Part shown: positions 31,812 to 41,752 of the stretch, piece after piece
Numbering within the stretch: position 1 is the stretch's first letter
Layout of the letters: each line of letters begins with the position of its first letter
Assembly (NCBI GenBank): GCA_046483445.1
Contig: JAWODD010000025.1
Coordinates: 21,724-85,723 of the forward strand
Source of the DNA: B1SED10-74M sp046483445
GTDB lineage: Bacteria; Bacillota; Dethiobacteria; DTU022
Reading direction: 5' to 3'
Length of the DNA: 64,000 nt
The notes under the pieces: model-generated
Told to the model about the DNA's origin: nothing
Seen by the model: only the letters and a program-made list of their open reading frames with translations
Database searches by the model: none
Program-made: the position numbers and the translations under genes

Positions 31812-34226
31812 ATGAACTTGTCCGAGGTTATTACAGAACGTGAAATAAAAGTGCTCGAATTTAATCAAATTCAAAATAAATTATCGGGAATGACTGTCAG
31901 CCCGATGGGCCGTGAAATTGCCAGTCAAATATTGCCTTCAGTTGATCCGGAATTAATCAGCCACCGGTTAAAGGAAACCAGTGAAGCCCGTTTGCTGTGT
32001 TCAAAAAACGCATTTAATCCTCCGGCAGTTGAAGACATTAAGCCATATTTAGTTAGAGCGGAAAAAGGCGCAATGCTTTCAAGCCCTGAATTGGCTGGCA
32101 TTATGATTTTCATTAAGTCGGTTCAACGCTGGCCAAATTTTTTTAGCAACCGGGATAACCGTGAACTCTACCCAATTTTAACGGATCTTTCGCGTCAGAT
32201 AAATATGTGTGAAGAACTTTATGCCACCTTGAGAAGAGCCCTTGACGAGGATGGCAATATTTTAGACGGCGCTTCTTCGGAATTATCATCTCTGCGACGC
32301 AAGAAACACTCGTTACAAAATAAAATTAGAGAAAAACTGGATCAGTATGTGCGCAGCGCCAATTACCAGCGGTACCTGCAGGATGCCCTGGTTACCATTC
32401 GCGGAGGACGTTACGTGCTGCCAGTTAAACAGGAGTACCGGCATTACCTTGAAGGAGTGGTCCACGATCAATCGGCAAGCGGAGCTACTTTTTTTATAGA
32501 ACCGCTTCCCGTAGTGGAAATGCAAAACTCGCTCACTTCCCTGCAAAAACAAGAAGAAGAAGAAATTGAGCGGATCCTGTTTCAATTAAGTAGCCAGGTG
32601 GCCTCTGCCGATAAACAACTGGCAAATAATAGGGATCTGTATGGAAAACTTGATTTTATTGTTGCCTGTGGAAGGTTGAGCCTGGAGATGGGCGGCATTG
32701 AACCGGTGCTTTACAAAGATGAAAAGGAGAGAGCTATTTTTGACCAGGCCATCCATCCACTTTTAAGCGGTGAAAAAGTCCCCCTTTCTGTTGAACTCGG
32801 TGATAATGCTCAGACTCTTGTAGTTACCGGTCCCAATACGGGAGGTAAAACAGTAGCGCTTAAAACTATTGGTCTTTTGACGATTATGGCCCAGTGTGGT
32901 CTCCACGTTCCGGCTAAAAAAGATACCAAGCTCACTGTATTTGAAAAAATCAGGGCCGATATCGGCGATGAACAAAGCATAGTCCAGTCACTCAGCACTT
33001 TTTCAGGTCACATGAAAAATATTATTTCCATTGTAGAAAAAGCAGGTAGCGGTTCGCTGGTCCTTTTTGATGAACTGGGCGCGGGAACTGATCCTACAGA
33101 GGGTGCAGCACTGGCCATGGCTATTTTAGAAGAATTGACCACAAACGGAGCTTTGACGGTAGCAACTACCCATATCAATGAATTAAAGCTTTTTGCCCAA
33201 AGGCAGGAGAAGATGCAAAATGCGGCGATGGAGTTTGACCTTGATACCCTTGCGCCCACCTACCGCTTGTTACAAGGCATCCCGGGCCAAAGCAACGCTT
33301 TTTATATAGCCGGACAGCTCGGATTGCCGGAAAATGTTTTGCAAAGGGCTAAAAGTTTTATGCATCGATCTCATGAGCAGGTTGAATCAATCATTGCAAG
33401 CCTGGTTGAAGATCAGCAGCGCTATTCAAAGGACAGCCGCCAGGCTGAACTGGAACGAAACCGAGCGGAAATGATGATGGCTGAACTGGAGAAGGAACGA
33501 AATTTATTGCGAGCCAGGCGTGAGGACATTATCAAGGAAGCGCGGGAAGAGGCGCGCCAATTAGTCAGGCGAGTGAAAAAAAATGCTGATGAATTGATCA
33601 AAGAACTGCGGACGATTAAAAGCGAAGGAGGAGAACAATCTCTTGCCCAGGCTGAGCAGGTCCGCAACCGCTTAAATGAACTGCGCCGGGAAGTTGAAGC
33701 GGAGCGGGAAGATGAAGAAGACTTTCAACCCCAGCCCTTGAATAAGGACGATCTTTACGTAGGGCGGGAAGTTTATATTAACAGTTTAAAGCAGAGCGGT
33801 GAAATTATTTCTATTTCAGGCAGTGAAGCAATGGTCCAGGTTGGCGCTATAAAAGTTAATCTGCCGGTCAAAGAATTGATGGAGATTCAAAAAGGCGGTC
33901 AAAGCGTGCCGGAAAAACGGAGCAAAGCAGGAACCGGTTTTTTGCAGAGCCATGGCTATAGTGTTAGAAAGGACGCTTCCGTTAAAAGTTCATTAGATTT
34001 GCGGGGATTAACCCTGGAAGAAGCAACCCCAATGGTAGATAAATTTCTCGATAATGCTCTCTGGGCCGGTTTAAACCAGGTTGATCTTATCCATGGAAAG
34101 GGCACTGGCAAACTTAAACAAGGCCTCTGGTCTTACTTAAAAGATCACCGGTTAGTTCGGAAATATCGTGTCGGTGAAACCGGTGAAGGTGGAGAAGGAG
34201 TAACAGTTGTAGAAATAAGGGCATAG
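31812..34226 (+). CDS. mutS2: endonuclease MutS2
   Basis: An 804-residue MutS2 with an N-terminal clamp/coil region, the ATPase core (Walker A GPNTGGKT at 340-347, DELGAGTDPTEG near 420-432), a long coiled coil rich in Glu/Arg (about 520-640) and a C-terminal Smr domain with SLDLRGLTLEEA and the LIHGKGTGKL motif. MutS2 lacks mismatch-recognition domain I and acts in suppressing homologous recombination and in rescue of collided ribosomes in some species. The ATG follows GAGGTGAG. Confidence 0.94.
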   Translation: MNLSEVITEREIKVLEFNQIQNKLSGMTVSPMGREIASQILPSVDPELISHRLKETSEARLLCSKNAFNPPAVEDIKPYLVRAEKGAMLSSPELAGIMIFIKSVQRWPNFFSNRDNRELYPILTDLSRQINMCEELYATLRRALDEDGNILDGASSELSSLRRKKHSLQNKIREKLDQYVRSANYQRYLQDALVTIRGGRYVLPVKQEYRHYLEGVVHDQSASGATFFIEPLPVVEMQNSLTSLQKQEEEEIERILFQLSSQVASADKQLANNRDLYGKLDFIVACGRLSLEMGGIEPVLYKDEKERAIFDQAIHPLLSGEKVPLSVELGDNAQTLVVTGPNTGGKTVALKTIGLLTIMAQCGLHVPAKKDTKLTVFEKIRADIGDEQSIVQSLSTFSGHMKNIISIVEKAGSGSLVLFDELGAGTDPTEGAALAMAILEELTTNGALTVATTHINELKLFAQRQEKMQNAAMEFDLDTLAPTYRLLQGIPGQSNAFYIAGQLGLPENVLQRAKSFMHRSHEQVESIIASLVEDQQRYSKDSRQAELERNRAEMMMAELEKERNLLRARREDIIKEAREEARQLVRRVKKNADELIKELRTIKSEGGEQSLAQAEQVRNRLNELRREVEAEREDEEDFQPQPLNKDDLYVGREVYINSLKQSGEIISISGSEAMVQVGAIKVNLPVKELMEIQKGGQSVPEKRSKAGTGFLQSHGYSVRKDASVKSSLDLRGLTLEEATPMVDKFLDNALWAGLNQVDLIHGKGTGKLKQGLWSYLKDHRLVRKYRVGETGEGGEGVTVVEIRA

Positions 34227-34263
34227 CAGTTACCAGCGTTTAATTGCTGTAGGCTATGCCCTT
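34217..34263. terminator. shared terminator between mutS2 and the PBP1A gene
   Basis: AAGGGCATAGC (34217-34227) pairs with GCTATGCCCTT (34253-34263), perfect over 11 bases and overlapping the mutS2 stop codon. The flanks are A/T-rich but lack a long T-run. The two genes converge here. Confidence 0.55.
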
Positions 34264-34269
34264 ATAATA

Positions 34270-37101
34270 TTATTCAGAACCCTTCGATACCACCAGGTTT
34301 ACCCGATCACCTTCTGAGAGGGTTTCCCCTGGATTAGGACGTTGTGAGATAACCCGGTTAAGGCTTTCTTCTTCGCTGTGCTCATAATTGACAGATCCTA
34401 CTACTAAGCCTTCTCTTTCCAGTTTGGCCCGGGCAATAGCTGCGTATGAACCGGTAACATCGGGAACAGCTACCGTATCTCCCTCACCCGTCTGTCCGGC
34501 AATTTCTCCGCTTTCAGTAGTTTCGGTGCTCACCTTGATTTCGGCTTGCTCGGAGCCCCCACCGCCGGGGTAACGTGCAGTAAGGGTGTAGGTATATTCA
34601 CTGTCCAATTCTATATCGCCATCTGAGTATTGCCGTGCATTGCCATCAAGTTCAGTTATACTATTTTCATCCGGATCATCGGGGGATTCACGAACAACCT
34701 CAAATGCTTCTATATTATCAGGTCCGTCATACTCCCACTGTAAGGTGACCCCGTCGGTAAATATATGTGCATCAAACCGGGTAATTGTATCAGTGGTTGA
34801 GCCGCGCTGTTCAAGTTTGCTTACCCTTAAATCGGTATCTTCAACGTCCTGAGGGATCCTGTCGGCACCGCCCGACCAGCGTTTGTCGGTTTCAATATAA
34901 TCCGGTCGGCTGTAAGTTCGCCTGTCCACATGCATGTTACAGCTTTCTGTAGGTGCCTGGCCTTCTATAAAGTAATCGGTGATTACCGCATCATCAGCTT
35001 CACAGTAACGGTTTGGAATTTTACCGGATCTTTTGCATACTTCCATTCTAACGATACCCTCCGGTCTTTCAAATTCCTCAATTTCCAAGGTTTCAAACTT
35101 TTCCAGGAAAACTTCACGCATGATACTGGTTGAAAAACGCCAACCTTCCCTGATCCCGCCTAATTGTGGTTCGTCATAGCCAATCCATAAGGCAGTGACC
35201 AGGTTGGGGGTGTAAGCCATTAGATAGGCATCTTTCCAGTCATCAGTGGTCCCGGTTTTGGCAGCAACCGGGCGATCAATGTCTAACGCGCTGCCGATAT
35301 ATTCAGTTACGTAGTCCTGTAAAATATCATTGACCAGGAAAGCAGCTTCCGGGCTAAGGACTTGATTTGGTTCAACGTTCTTTTCATATATTATTTCACC
35401 GTGGCGATCTTCGATTTTTTCCACAGTATGGAGATCTATTTTGACACCTGAATTGGCGAAAACGCTGTAAGCCTGAGTCATATCAATAGCGCTAACTCCC
35501 CTGGAAAATCCGCCAAGGGTTAAAGCCAGGTGATTTGCTTCCTCCGGTTGGATGGTGCTGATGCCCATCCTCTCTGCATATTCCGCCCCAACTTCGGGGC
35601 CGAGTTTTTCAAAGGCACGGACGGCCGGAACATTATAAGATTTAAACAGGGATTCCCTGACCGGAGTCATTCCCCTGAATTCATAATCAAAGTTTTCCGG
35701 AAACCAGTCCAATTCTTCAACGTAATAAGGAGCATCATCTAATGTTGAGCCGGCGCCGGCTAAAACTCCCTCTTCAAAAGCAGGGCCATAAGTTGTAACC
35801 GGCTTAATAGCCGAACCGGGCTGCCGCAGGGTAGCAAACCTTAAAACTTCATCTTCGTTTTTACGGTATTCGCGACCGCCAACTAGAGCCATGATCTCAC
35901 CGGTGCTTGGATCGGCCATTACCATCGCCGCCTGAGGTTGGGCAATCCCCTCTTCTTCATCGACCAATCCTTCCAGTTGACTTTGGGTCAAGCTGGCACC
36001 GGGGGGAAGATTGGCTATTTCTTCCCTGGCCTTATCCATGTCAATCTTCATAGTTGTCGGGTAAAGCTCTGATAGCCCCAGGACCTCTTCGACATGATCT
36101 TGGATTGAAGGGTCAAGGGTGGTGTAAACCTGCAGGCCACCGGTGTAAATGGCCCGGTAAGCTTCTTCCCTGGAACCGATAGTGGAAATTTCGCTTAAGA
36201 TTTGCAATAGTTCTCTGTGAATCACATAATCGATGAAATATGGATGCGGATATTCAGGACTCTCAGCCTGGGCGTAATTCATTTCCTGTTCGGTTGCTTC
36301 CCGGTATTCTGCTTCACTGACATACTCAAGCCTTCGCATGGTCGAAAGCACCGTTCTCATCCGGGATTCAGCTTCAGCAACATTGTTGATCGGGTTATAA
36401 TAATTTGGCGCACGAACAGCGCCAGCCAGCATGGCTCCTTCAGCCAAGTTGAGCTCGCTGACACTTTTGTCGAAATAGGTTTGTGAAGCTGCTTCAACAC
36501 CGTAAGCGCCATTGCCGAAATAAATTCGATTTAAGTACATTTCTAAAATTTCTTCTTTACTGAAGATGCGTTCGAGCTGAATAGCAAGCCAGATTTCTTG
36601 AACTTTACGCTTATAACTGGTTTCAGTGGTCAAAAAGGCATTTTGGGCCAATTGTTGGGAAATTGTACTGGCTCCCTGCACAATTCTGCCGGCCCGGAAG
36701 TTAGTGTAGGCGGCTCTTAAACTGCCTGTGATATCAAAGCCAAAATGATCGTAAAAGCGTTCATCTTCGATAGCGATAAATGCTTTTTGGACATGTTCCG
36801 GTATATCTTTCAAACTGACTGCTACCCGGTTTTGTTCATCATGGAGTTTAGTAATTTTATTACCTTCACTGTCATACAGATACGAAGTTTCCACTGTTTC
36901 CAACCGTTTCGAATCGAGTGGTGGGGCCTCATTAATCCAGTTGGCCAGAATAATGGCTGTTACGCCTCCACTAACAAGGAAAATTAGGAAAATCGTCAAC
37001 AGGCTTATTTTAAGTATTTTCCATTTTTTACCAGAATGCTTGGGTTTATTTTTAAAACCGTTATTTTTTTGTTGATCAAAGGGTAATTTTTTCTCTGCCA
37101 C
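34270..37101 (-). CDS. bifunctional penicillin-binding protein, class A (PBP1A type) with FN3 and PASTA
   Basis: A 943-residue peptidoglycan synthase. It has a cytoplasmic basic N-terminus, one transmembrane helix (about 30-54), a GT51 glycosyltransferase domain with catalytic Glu112 in IEDERFYDHFG, then the transpeptidase with SxxK at Ser430-Lys433, SYN at 488-490 and KTGT at 615-618. The C-terminus has a fibronectin-III-like stretch (about 770-860) and a PASTA domain (about 875-943) ending LVVSKGSE. The start is GTG at 37099-37101 behind AGGAGGT. It polymerises and crosslinks glycan strands outside the membrane. It lies alone on the minus strand between two plus-strand units. Confidence 0.93.
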   Translation of the reverse strand: MAEKKLPFDQQKNNGFKNKPKHSGKKWKILKISLLTIFLIFLVSGGVTAIILANWINEAPPLDSKRLETVETSYLYDSEGNKITKLHDEQNRVAVSLKDIPEHVQKAFIAIEDERFYDHFGFDITGSLRAAYTNFRAGRIVQGASTISQQLAQNAFLTTETSYKRKVQEIWLAIQLERIFSKEEILEMYLNRIYFGNGAYGVEAASQTYFDKSVSELNLAEGAMLAGAVRAPNYYNPINNVAEAESRMRTVLSTMRRLEYVSEAEYREATEQEMNYAQAESPEYPHPYFIDYVIHRELLQILSEISTIGSREEAYRAIYTGGLQVYTTLDPSIQDHVEEVLGLSELYPTTMKIDMDKAREEIANLPPGASLTQSQLEGLVDEEEGIAQPQAAMVMADPSTGEIMALVGGREYRKNEDEVLRFATLRQPGSAIKPVTTYGPAFEEGVLAGAGSTLDDAPYYVEELDWFPENFDYEFRGMTPVRESLFKSYNVPAVRAFEKLGPEVGAEYAERMGISTIQPEEANHLALTLGGFSRGVSAIDMTQAYSVFANSGVKIDLHTVEKIEDRHGEIIYEKNVEPNQVLSPEAAFLVNDILQDYVTEYIGSALDIDRPVAAKTGTTDDWKDAYLMAYTPNLVTALWIGYDEPQLGGIREGWRFSTSIMREVFLEKFETLEIEEFERPEGIVRMEVCKRSGKIPNRYCEADDAVITDYFIEGQAPTESCNMHVDRRTYSRPDYIETDKRWSGGADRIPQDVEDTDLRVSKLEQRGSTTDTITRFDAHIFTDGVTLQWEYDGPDNIEAFEVVRESPDDPDENSITELDGNARQYSDGDIELDSEYTYTLTARYPGGGGSEQAEIKVSTETTESGEIAGQTGEGDTVAVPDVTGSYAAIARAKLEREGLVVGSVNYEHSEEESLNRVISQRPNPGETLSEGDRVNLVVSKGSE

Positions 37102-37273
37102 TTTTTCTTTTTACCTCCTAAAAAATAAAGAAAATCACCTATTTTAATTATATCATAATTGCTCAAAATGAAATAAGCAAGCACAGATGATGCTGACATC
37201 ATAACATATCTTGATTAATTCGAGTATTATTTTATTATGTTTCCTTTTAAAATTACTTGAACCGAATAAAGTA

Positions 37274-37303
37274 AAGACAATTAATAATCAATTATGATAT
37301 AAT
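37274..37303 (+). promoter_or_regulatory. sigma-A-like promoter of the NusG-II protein
   Basis: AAGACA and a perfect TATAAT with an 18-base spacer, about 20 bases upstream of the start codon. The -35 is a partial match. Confidence 0.55.
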
Positions 37304-37322
37304 ATCCCAAGGTGATAAACTC

Positions 37323-37742
37323 ATGAAAAGTTTAAAAGTAAAAACTGCCGATTATTTTATAATCGGCTTTATAGTGTTAACCGGACTATCAGTAATGTGG
37401 TTTAACCTGCAGGTGGTTAGCGCCGCCGGTCAAAAATATGCTACGGTTCATTTAAAGAACGAACAGGTAGTCGAACTTTCGCTTTCTGAAGGTGAGACAT
37501 ATGATTATGAAATAACCTTTGGAAAAGACAATCAACATGCAGCTGAAGTTGAAGTAAAAAATGGCAGGGTAAGGATGCTCCCTATTAGTGAAGAATTGTG
37601 TCCAAAGGCAATCTGCTCCCATACCGGTTGGATTGAACATTCTTATGAAAGTATAGTCTGTTTGCCCAATAAAATCATGATCGACATACAGACGTTTTCA
37701 CCGGGAGAAAGCGATAATGATATTGATGGGGTAACCTACTGA
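37323..37742 (+). CDS. NusG domain II-containing membrane-anchored protein
   Basis: A 139-residue protein with an N-terminal hydrophobic segment (about 10-33) and an extracytoplasmic NusG_II-like beta domain (VHLKNEQVVELSLSEGETYDYEI). Its C-terminal part has CPKAICSHTGWI and IVCLPNKI, with conserved cysteines Cys92 and Cys97. Such proteins are common in Clostridia; the role is not established, and it lacks the RNA polymerase-binding domain of true NusG. AAGGTGA precedes the ATG. Confidence 0.75.
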   Translation: MKSLKVKTADYFIIGFIVLTGLSVMWFNLQVVSAAGQKYATVHLKNEQVVELSLSEGETYDYEITFGKDNQHAAEVEVKNGRVRMLPISEELCPKAICSHTGWIEHSYESIVCLPNKIMIDIQTFSPGESDNDIDGVTY

Positions 37743-37881
37743 TAAAATTGATTAACCTTTCCCTTCCGTTAATTTTTAATATTGCTAATCTGTTTATTCC
37801 CATATATTAAAAAGACTGTTTGGTTTTTCAGTTAAACGGGGCTGATGAAATTAGTTAAGTTTATCAGCAGGTTTGTGGTTG

Positions 37882-37910
37882 TTGACAAAGAAAATAAAGG
37901 TCTATATAAT
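37882..37910 (+). promoter_or_regulatory. consensus sigma-A promoter of the DUF177-rpmF unit
   Basis: TTGACA and TATAAT, both perfect, with a 17-base spacer, 26 bases upstream of the DUF177 start codon. This is the strongest promoter in the window. Confidence 0.9.
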
Positions 37911-37935
37911 TACTTTAGTTTTTTGGGGTGTTAAT

Positions 37936-38466
37936 ATGATTATTCATTTGCCTGATATTAAATCAAAGCCGGGCGAAGCTTTAAATTACAGTTTCCAGGT
38001 AGAGCTTGATGATTATTATGATGATTTTCCCGAGGGCGGAAAAGTAAAAATAAACCTCAATGCCTCTTACAGCGAAGGGGAGGTATTGATTAACGGCAGC
38101 TTTGAAGCATCAATAACGGCATATTGTTCAAGATGCCTGGAACCATTTGTCCAGGTTCATAAAGCTAACTTTAACGAATTATTTACGGTGGTTCAGGGAG
38201 AGTTCAATGAAGAAGCTTCAGCTACCCTGGCTGAAGAAGCCGCCAACCGATTAATTGTTAGTGGAGATAACCTTTATCTTGAAGAATATATTCGCCAGTT
38301 GATCATTGTGACCCAGGAATACCGTCCGCTCTGTAAACCTGACTGCAAAGGAATTTGTGACCAGTGCGGCACTGATCTTAACCAGTCATCATGTCAATGT
38401 AATAAAGATGAAGACTTGATTGATGTCAGGCTGCTTAAATTAAAGGAATACTATTCGGGCGATTAA
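37936..38466 (+). CDS. DUF177 (YceD) family protein
   Basis: A 176-residue protein with the YceD pattern: Cys64-x-x-Cys67 in YCSRCLEPF and a second cysteine cluster at 133-144 (CKPDCKGICDQC). Homologues are almost always encoded directly before rpmF and are implicated in 23S rRNA or L32 accumulation. The ATG at 37936 behind GGGGTG is chosen; an in-frame start at 37873 would lie upstream of and inside the promoter. It precedes rpmF by about 20 bases. Confidence 0.85.
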   Translation: MIIHLPDIKSKPGEALNYSFQVELDDYYDDFPEGGKVKINLNASYSEGEVLINGSFEASITAYCSRCLEPFVQVHKANFNELFTVVQGEFNEEASATLAEEAANRLIVSGDNLYLEEYIRQLIIVTQEYRPLCKPDCKGICDQCGTDLNQSSCQCNKDEDLIDVRLLKLKEYYSGD

Positions 38467-38487
38467 GCTTGTTAAGGAGGATTTAAA

Positions 38488-38664
38488 ATGGCTGTTCCAA
38501 AGCGAAGAACTTCCAAGTCTAAAAGGAATATGAGAAGAGCAAACAAAAAGATATCCGCTCCTCACCTGGTTCCCTGTCCTCAATGCCATGAATTAAAGCC
38601 TACCCACCGGGTTTGTTTAAATTGTGGATATTACAAAGATCGAAAAGCTGTAAAAACTGATTAA
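38488..38664 (+). CDS. rpmF: 50S ribosomal protein L32
   Basis: A 58-residue protein: MAVPKRRTSKSKRNMRRA, then a zinc ribbon with Cys30-x2-Cys33 and Cys43-x2-Cys46 (CPQC, CLNC). The ATG follows AAGGAGG. It lies between DUF177 and plsX as in many Firmicutes, and a terminator follows it. Confidence 0.97.
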   Translation: MAVPKRRTSKSKRNMRRANKKISAPHLVPCPQCHELKPTHRVCLNCGYYKDRKAVKTD

Positions 38665-38674
38665 GATTAAATAG

Positions 38675-38720
38675 ACAGTACGCCAATTATTGGAACCAGG
38701 GGCGTACTGTATCTATTTTT
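38675..38720 (+). terminator. intrinsic terminator after rpmF
   Basis: ACAGTACGCC (38675-38684) pairs with GGCGTACTGT (38701-38710), a perfect 10-bp stem, followed by ATCTATTTTT. It separates the rpmF unit from plsX-fab, perhaps as a partial attenuator. Confidence 0.75.
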
Positions 38721-38750
38721 AAAGGTATATTTAAAAGGATGTGTGAAGGC

Positions 38751-39791
38751 GTGGTACGAGTAGCGATAGATGCAATGGGCGGTGATTATGCACCGGGAGA
38801 GATAGTAGCCGGCGCTGCTGCCGCTCTCAATGGTTTAAATGATTTAGTAATAACTTTGGTCGGGCGCCAGGATGATCTAAATGAATGTTTAAAGGGGCAC
38901 AGGTATCCTGCAGGGCGCCTGGGGATAATTCACACAGATGAAGTAATTGCTCCTGGTGATGACCCGGGTCTATCTATCCGGAAAAAAAATAATGCCTCCA
39001 TGGTCAAGGTTTTGCAAATGGTCCGGGATAAACAAGCTGATGCAGCCCTCAGCGCCGGTAACACCGGAGCCTTGATGGCCGGGGGGCTGTTTTTTTTAGG
39101 AAGGCTGAATGGAATAAGCCGCCCGGCTTTACTTACGCCAATGCCGAGCTTTAATGGAAGCGCAGTGTTGTTTTTGGATGTCGGGGCCAATATGGATGCG
39201 AAACCGGAACAGCTTGTACAATATGCGCATATGGGCCGGGTTTATGCTCAGCAAATTCTTGGCTGTTCTGAACCAAGGATCGGTTTGCTTAATGTAGGAG
39301 CAGAAGCAAACAAGGGCAATGCGCAGGTAAGGAAAGCTTACTCTATTTTAAATGATTCCCTTCCCGGTTTTTGCGGTAATGTGGAAGGAACTGATGTTTT
39401 CTATAATGTAGCCGATGTAGTCGTGTGTGACGGTTTTGTCGGCAATATATTTTTAAAGACTACTGAAGGACTGTCAAGGACAATCCTGGGTTTCTTCAAG
39501 CAGGAAATCAGCAGTAAACTGCGCTATAAAGCAGGTGCTATGCTGCTTCGCCCTGTTTTTCAAGGGCTGCGCAATAAAATCGATGATTCCGGCTACGGTG
39601 GAGCGCCCCTTTTGGGGGTTAATGGATTATGTATAAAATGTCATGGTTCTTCGAGAGCTCGATCGGTAGAGCAGGCTTTATATAAACAGGTTCAACCATT
39701 TGTCAAAAAGGATGTTACCCGGCAGCTTCAGGAGTCTTTAAAAGATCTGGCCGGAATACTTGATGGAGGAGAAGATGAACAACCATTATAA
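38751..39791 (+). CDS. plsX: phosphate acyltransferase PlsX
   Basis: A 346-residue PlsX with RVAIDAMGGDYAPGEIV at the N-terminus, the LSAGNTGALMAGG stretch near 105-120 and DGFVGNIFLKTTEG near 225-238. It makes acyl-phosphate from acyl-ACP for PlsY in phospholipid synthesis, linked to the fab genes downstream. GTG at 38751 is preferred since it restores the usual MVRVAIDAMGGD terminus and has AAAAGGATGTG upstream; an ATG at 38739 adds four residues and is badly spaced. The end overlaps fabH by 17 bases. Confidence 0.93.
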   Translation: MVRVAIDAMGGDYAPGEIVAGAAAALNGLNDLVITLVGRQDDLNECLKGHRYPAGRLGIIHTDEVIAPGDDPGLSIRKKNNASMVKVLQMVRDKQADAALSAGNTGALMAGGLFFLGRLNGISRPALLTPMPSFNGSAVLFLDVGANMDAKPEQLVQYAHMGRVYAQQILGCSEPRIGLLNVGAEANKGNAQVRKAYSILNDSLPGFCGNVEGTDVFYNVADVVVCDGFVGNIFLKTTEGLSRTILGFFKQEISSKLRYKAGAMLLRPVFQGLRNKIDDSGYGGAPLLGVNGLCIKCHGSSRARSVEQALYKQVQPFVKKDVTRQLQESLKDLAGILDGGEDEQPL

Positions 39792-40764
39792 TGCAGCAAT
39801 TACCGGAACTGGCGCAGCTTTGCCCGAACAGGTCCTTACTAACCATGATATGGAAAAAATGGTTGAAACCAGTGATCAGTGGATAGTCTCCAGGACCGGG
39901 ATCAAAGAGCGGCGCAAGCTGGAAAATGGTTTTTCCAACACGGATTTATCGGAAAAAGCGGCAAGAGAAGCACTTGACAGAGCAGGGTTGCCTCCTTCAG
40001 AAATTGATATGATTCTAGTGGCTACTGTAACCCCCGATTATCCAACGCCGGCATCTTCCTGTTTGCTTCAGGCCAGGCTGGAAGCCTTTAATGCCGCGGC
40101 AATGGATTTATCCGCTGGCTGTACCGGTTTCATTTACGCTTTAACTGTAGCGAATCAATTTATAAAGGGCGGTTGTTATAGAAACATCCTGGTTGTGGGT
40201 GTGGAAATACTAACCCGGGCAACCGATTGGGAAGACCGAAGCACCTGTGTTCTTTTTGGGGACGGAGCCGGTGCGATAGTTGTCCAGCGTACCCTTGAGG
40301 ATAGAGGCATAAAAAGTTGCTCATTAAAAGCGGACGGACGCGGTGCAGAGTTGCTTTACATTCCGGCTGGAGGCAGTAAACATCCGGCCAGCCAGGAAAC
40401 AGTGCAAAATCGCATGCATTATATAAAAATGAATGGCAATGAAATTTTTAAGTTTGCTGTAAGCCAGGTTGAGGATACGCTTTATGCACTAATGCAAGAG
40501 GAAGGGCTCAAGCCCGAAGATCTTGACCTGATTTTTCTCCACCAGGCTAACTTAAGGATTATTGATTATGTTCGCAAACACATTAAACTGCCGCCGGAAA
40601 AGTTTCCCGTTAATATTGACCGTTTTGGCAACACTTCATCGGCAACAATACCCATATCAATACATGAAGAATTAGTTGCCGGTCGTTTAAAAAAAGACGA
40701 CCTGATAGCAATGGTAGGCTTTGGTGCCGGTTTGACCTGGGGCGGTATTTTGATGAAGTGGTAG
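39775..40764 (+). CDS. fabH: beta-ketoacyl-ACP synthase III
   Basis: A 329-residue KAS III with the Cys115-His256-Asn286 triad in SAGCTGFIY, FLHQANLRI and FGNTSSAT. It condenses acetyl- (or branched-) CoA with malonyl-ACP to start fatty-acid synthesis. The ATG at 39775 lies 5 bases after GGAGG and inside the end of plsX, so the two are translationally coupled. Confidence 0.96.
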   Translation: MNNHYNAAITGTGAALPEQVLTNHDMEKMVETSDQWIVSRTGIKERRKLENGFSNTDLSEKAAREALDRAGLPPSEIDMILVATVTPDYPTPASSCLLQARLEAFNAAAMDLSAGCTGFIYALTVANQFIKGGCYRNILVVGVEILTRATDWEDRSTCVLFGDGAGAIVVQRTLEDRGIKSCSLKADGRGAELLYIPAGGSKHPASQETVQNRMHYIKMNGNEIFKFAVSQVEDTLYALMQEEGLKPEDLDLIFLHQANLRIIDYVRKHIKLPPEKFPVNIDRFGNTSSATIPISIHEELVAGRLKKDDLIAMVGFGAGLTWGGILMKW

Positions 40765-40778
40765 AAAGGGGGATTACC

Positions 40779-41708
40779 ATGTTTTCTAAGAAAGGAGTGT
40801 TTTTTCCCGGGCAGGGAGCCCAGTATGCCGGGATGGGTAAGGATTTTTACGAAAAATTTTCGGTAGCACGCGCAGTTTTTGATCAGGCTGCAGATGTGCT
40901 AGGTAATGATTTTCTTGACACGATTTTTTCCGGTCCCGAGGAAAAACTGCAGCAAACTGAAAATACACAGCCGGCTATTCTTGCAGTCAGCGTGTCAATA
41001 TTCAGAGTCCTTGAAAACCGGGGTTTGAGCGCTGCAGCCATGGCCGGATTAAGCCTGGGAGAATACAGCGCGCTGGTTTCTGCAGGGGCTTTGTCTTTCG
41101 AAGAAGCCCTCCCCCTGGTTCAGAAACGCGGGATTTACATGCAGAAAGCAGTTCCTACCGGGGCAGGAAAAATGATAGCTATCATGGGACTGGACCATGA
41201 AAAAGTTGAAGAAATTTGCCGTGAGGCAGAGAAACTTGGAATAGTCGCCCCGGCCAACTATAATTGCCCGGGGCAGATTGTTATTACCGGGCAGACAGGT
41301 GCTGTAGAACATGCTCGAAAATTAGCCGGTGAAGCTGGAGCTAAAAAATGTTCTGAGTTAAAAGTAAGTGCTCCCTTTCATTGTTCCCTCCTTCAGCCGG
41401 CTGAAGAAAAAATGGCAGAGGAGCTGGAAAAGGTGGCAATTAAAAAACCTTCTGTTCCAATTGTATGCAACGTTTCAGCTTGTTTTACAGATGATCCCGG
41501 GCAGATAAAACAAAATCTTATAAAGCAGGTAAGCAACCCCATAATGTGGGAGCAATCGGTGCGCAATATGATTACTGAAGGAATAGATGAATTTCTAGGT
41601 GTTGGACCGGGTAATTCTCCGGCAAGAATGATGAAAAGAATTGCGCCGGATAAACAAACGATAGCAGTGGAAAAGGCAGAAGATGTTGAAGAATTAGCGT
41701 GGAGTTAA
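40779..41708 (+). CDS. fabD: malonyl-CoA:ACP transacylase
   Basis: A 309-residue FabD: FPGQGAQYAGMG at 9-20, the nucleophile Ser92 in GLSLGEYSA, and His201 in SAPFHCSLL. It supplies malonyl-ACP to FabH and FabF. I chose the ATG at 40779 (MFSKKGVFFPGQG) behind AAAGGGGG; upstream starts would overlap fabH. Confidence 0.96.
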   Translation: MFSKKGVFFPGQGAQYAGMGKDFYEKFSVARAVFDQAADVLGNDFLDTIFSGPEEKLQQTENTQPAILAVSVSIFRVLENRGLSAAAMAGLSLGEYSALVSAGALSFEEALPLVQKRGIYMQKAVPTGAGKMIAIMGLDHEKVEEICREAEKLGIVAPANYNCPGQIVITGQTGAVEHARKLAGEAGAKKCSELKVSAPFHCSLLQPAEEKMAEELEKVAIKKPSVPIVCNVSACFTDDPGQIKQNLIKQVSNPIMWEQSVRNMITEGIDEFLGVGPGNSPARMMKRIAPDKQTIAVEKAEDVEELAWS

Positions 41709-41752
41709 GAAATTGAGAAGACTGATCTGATTAAGGCAAAGAGGTGTTTGGC

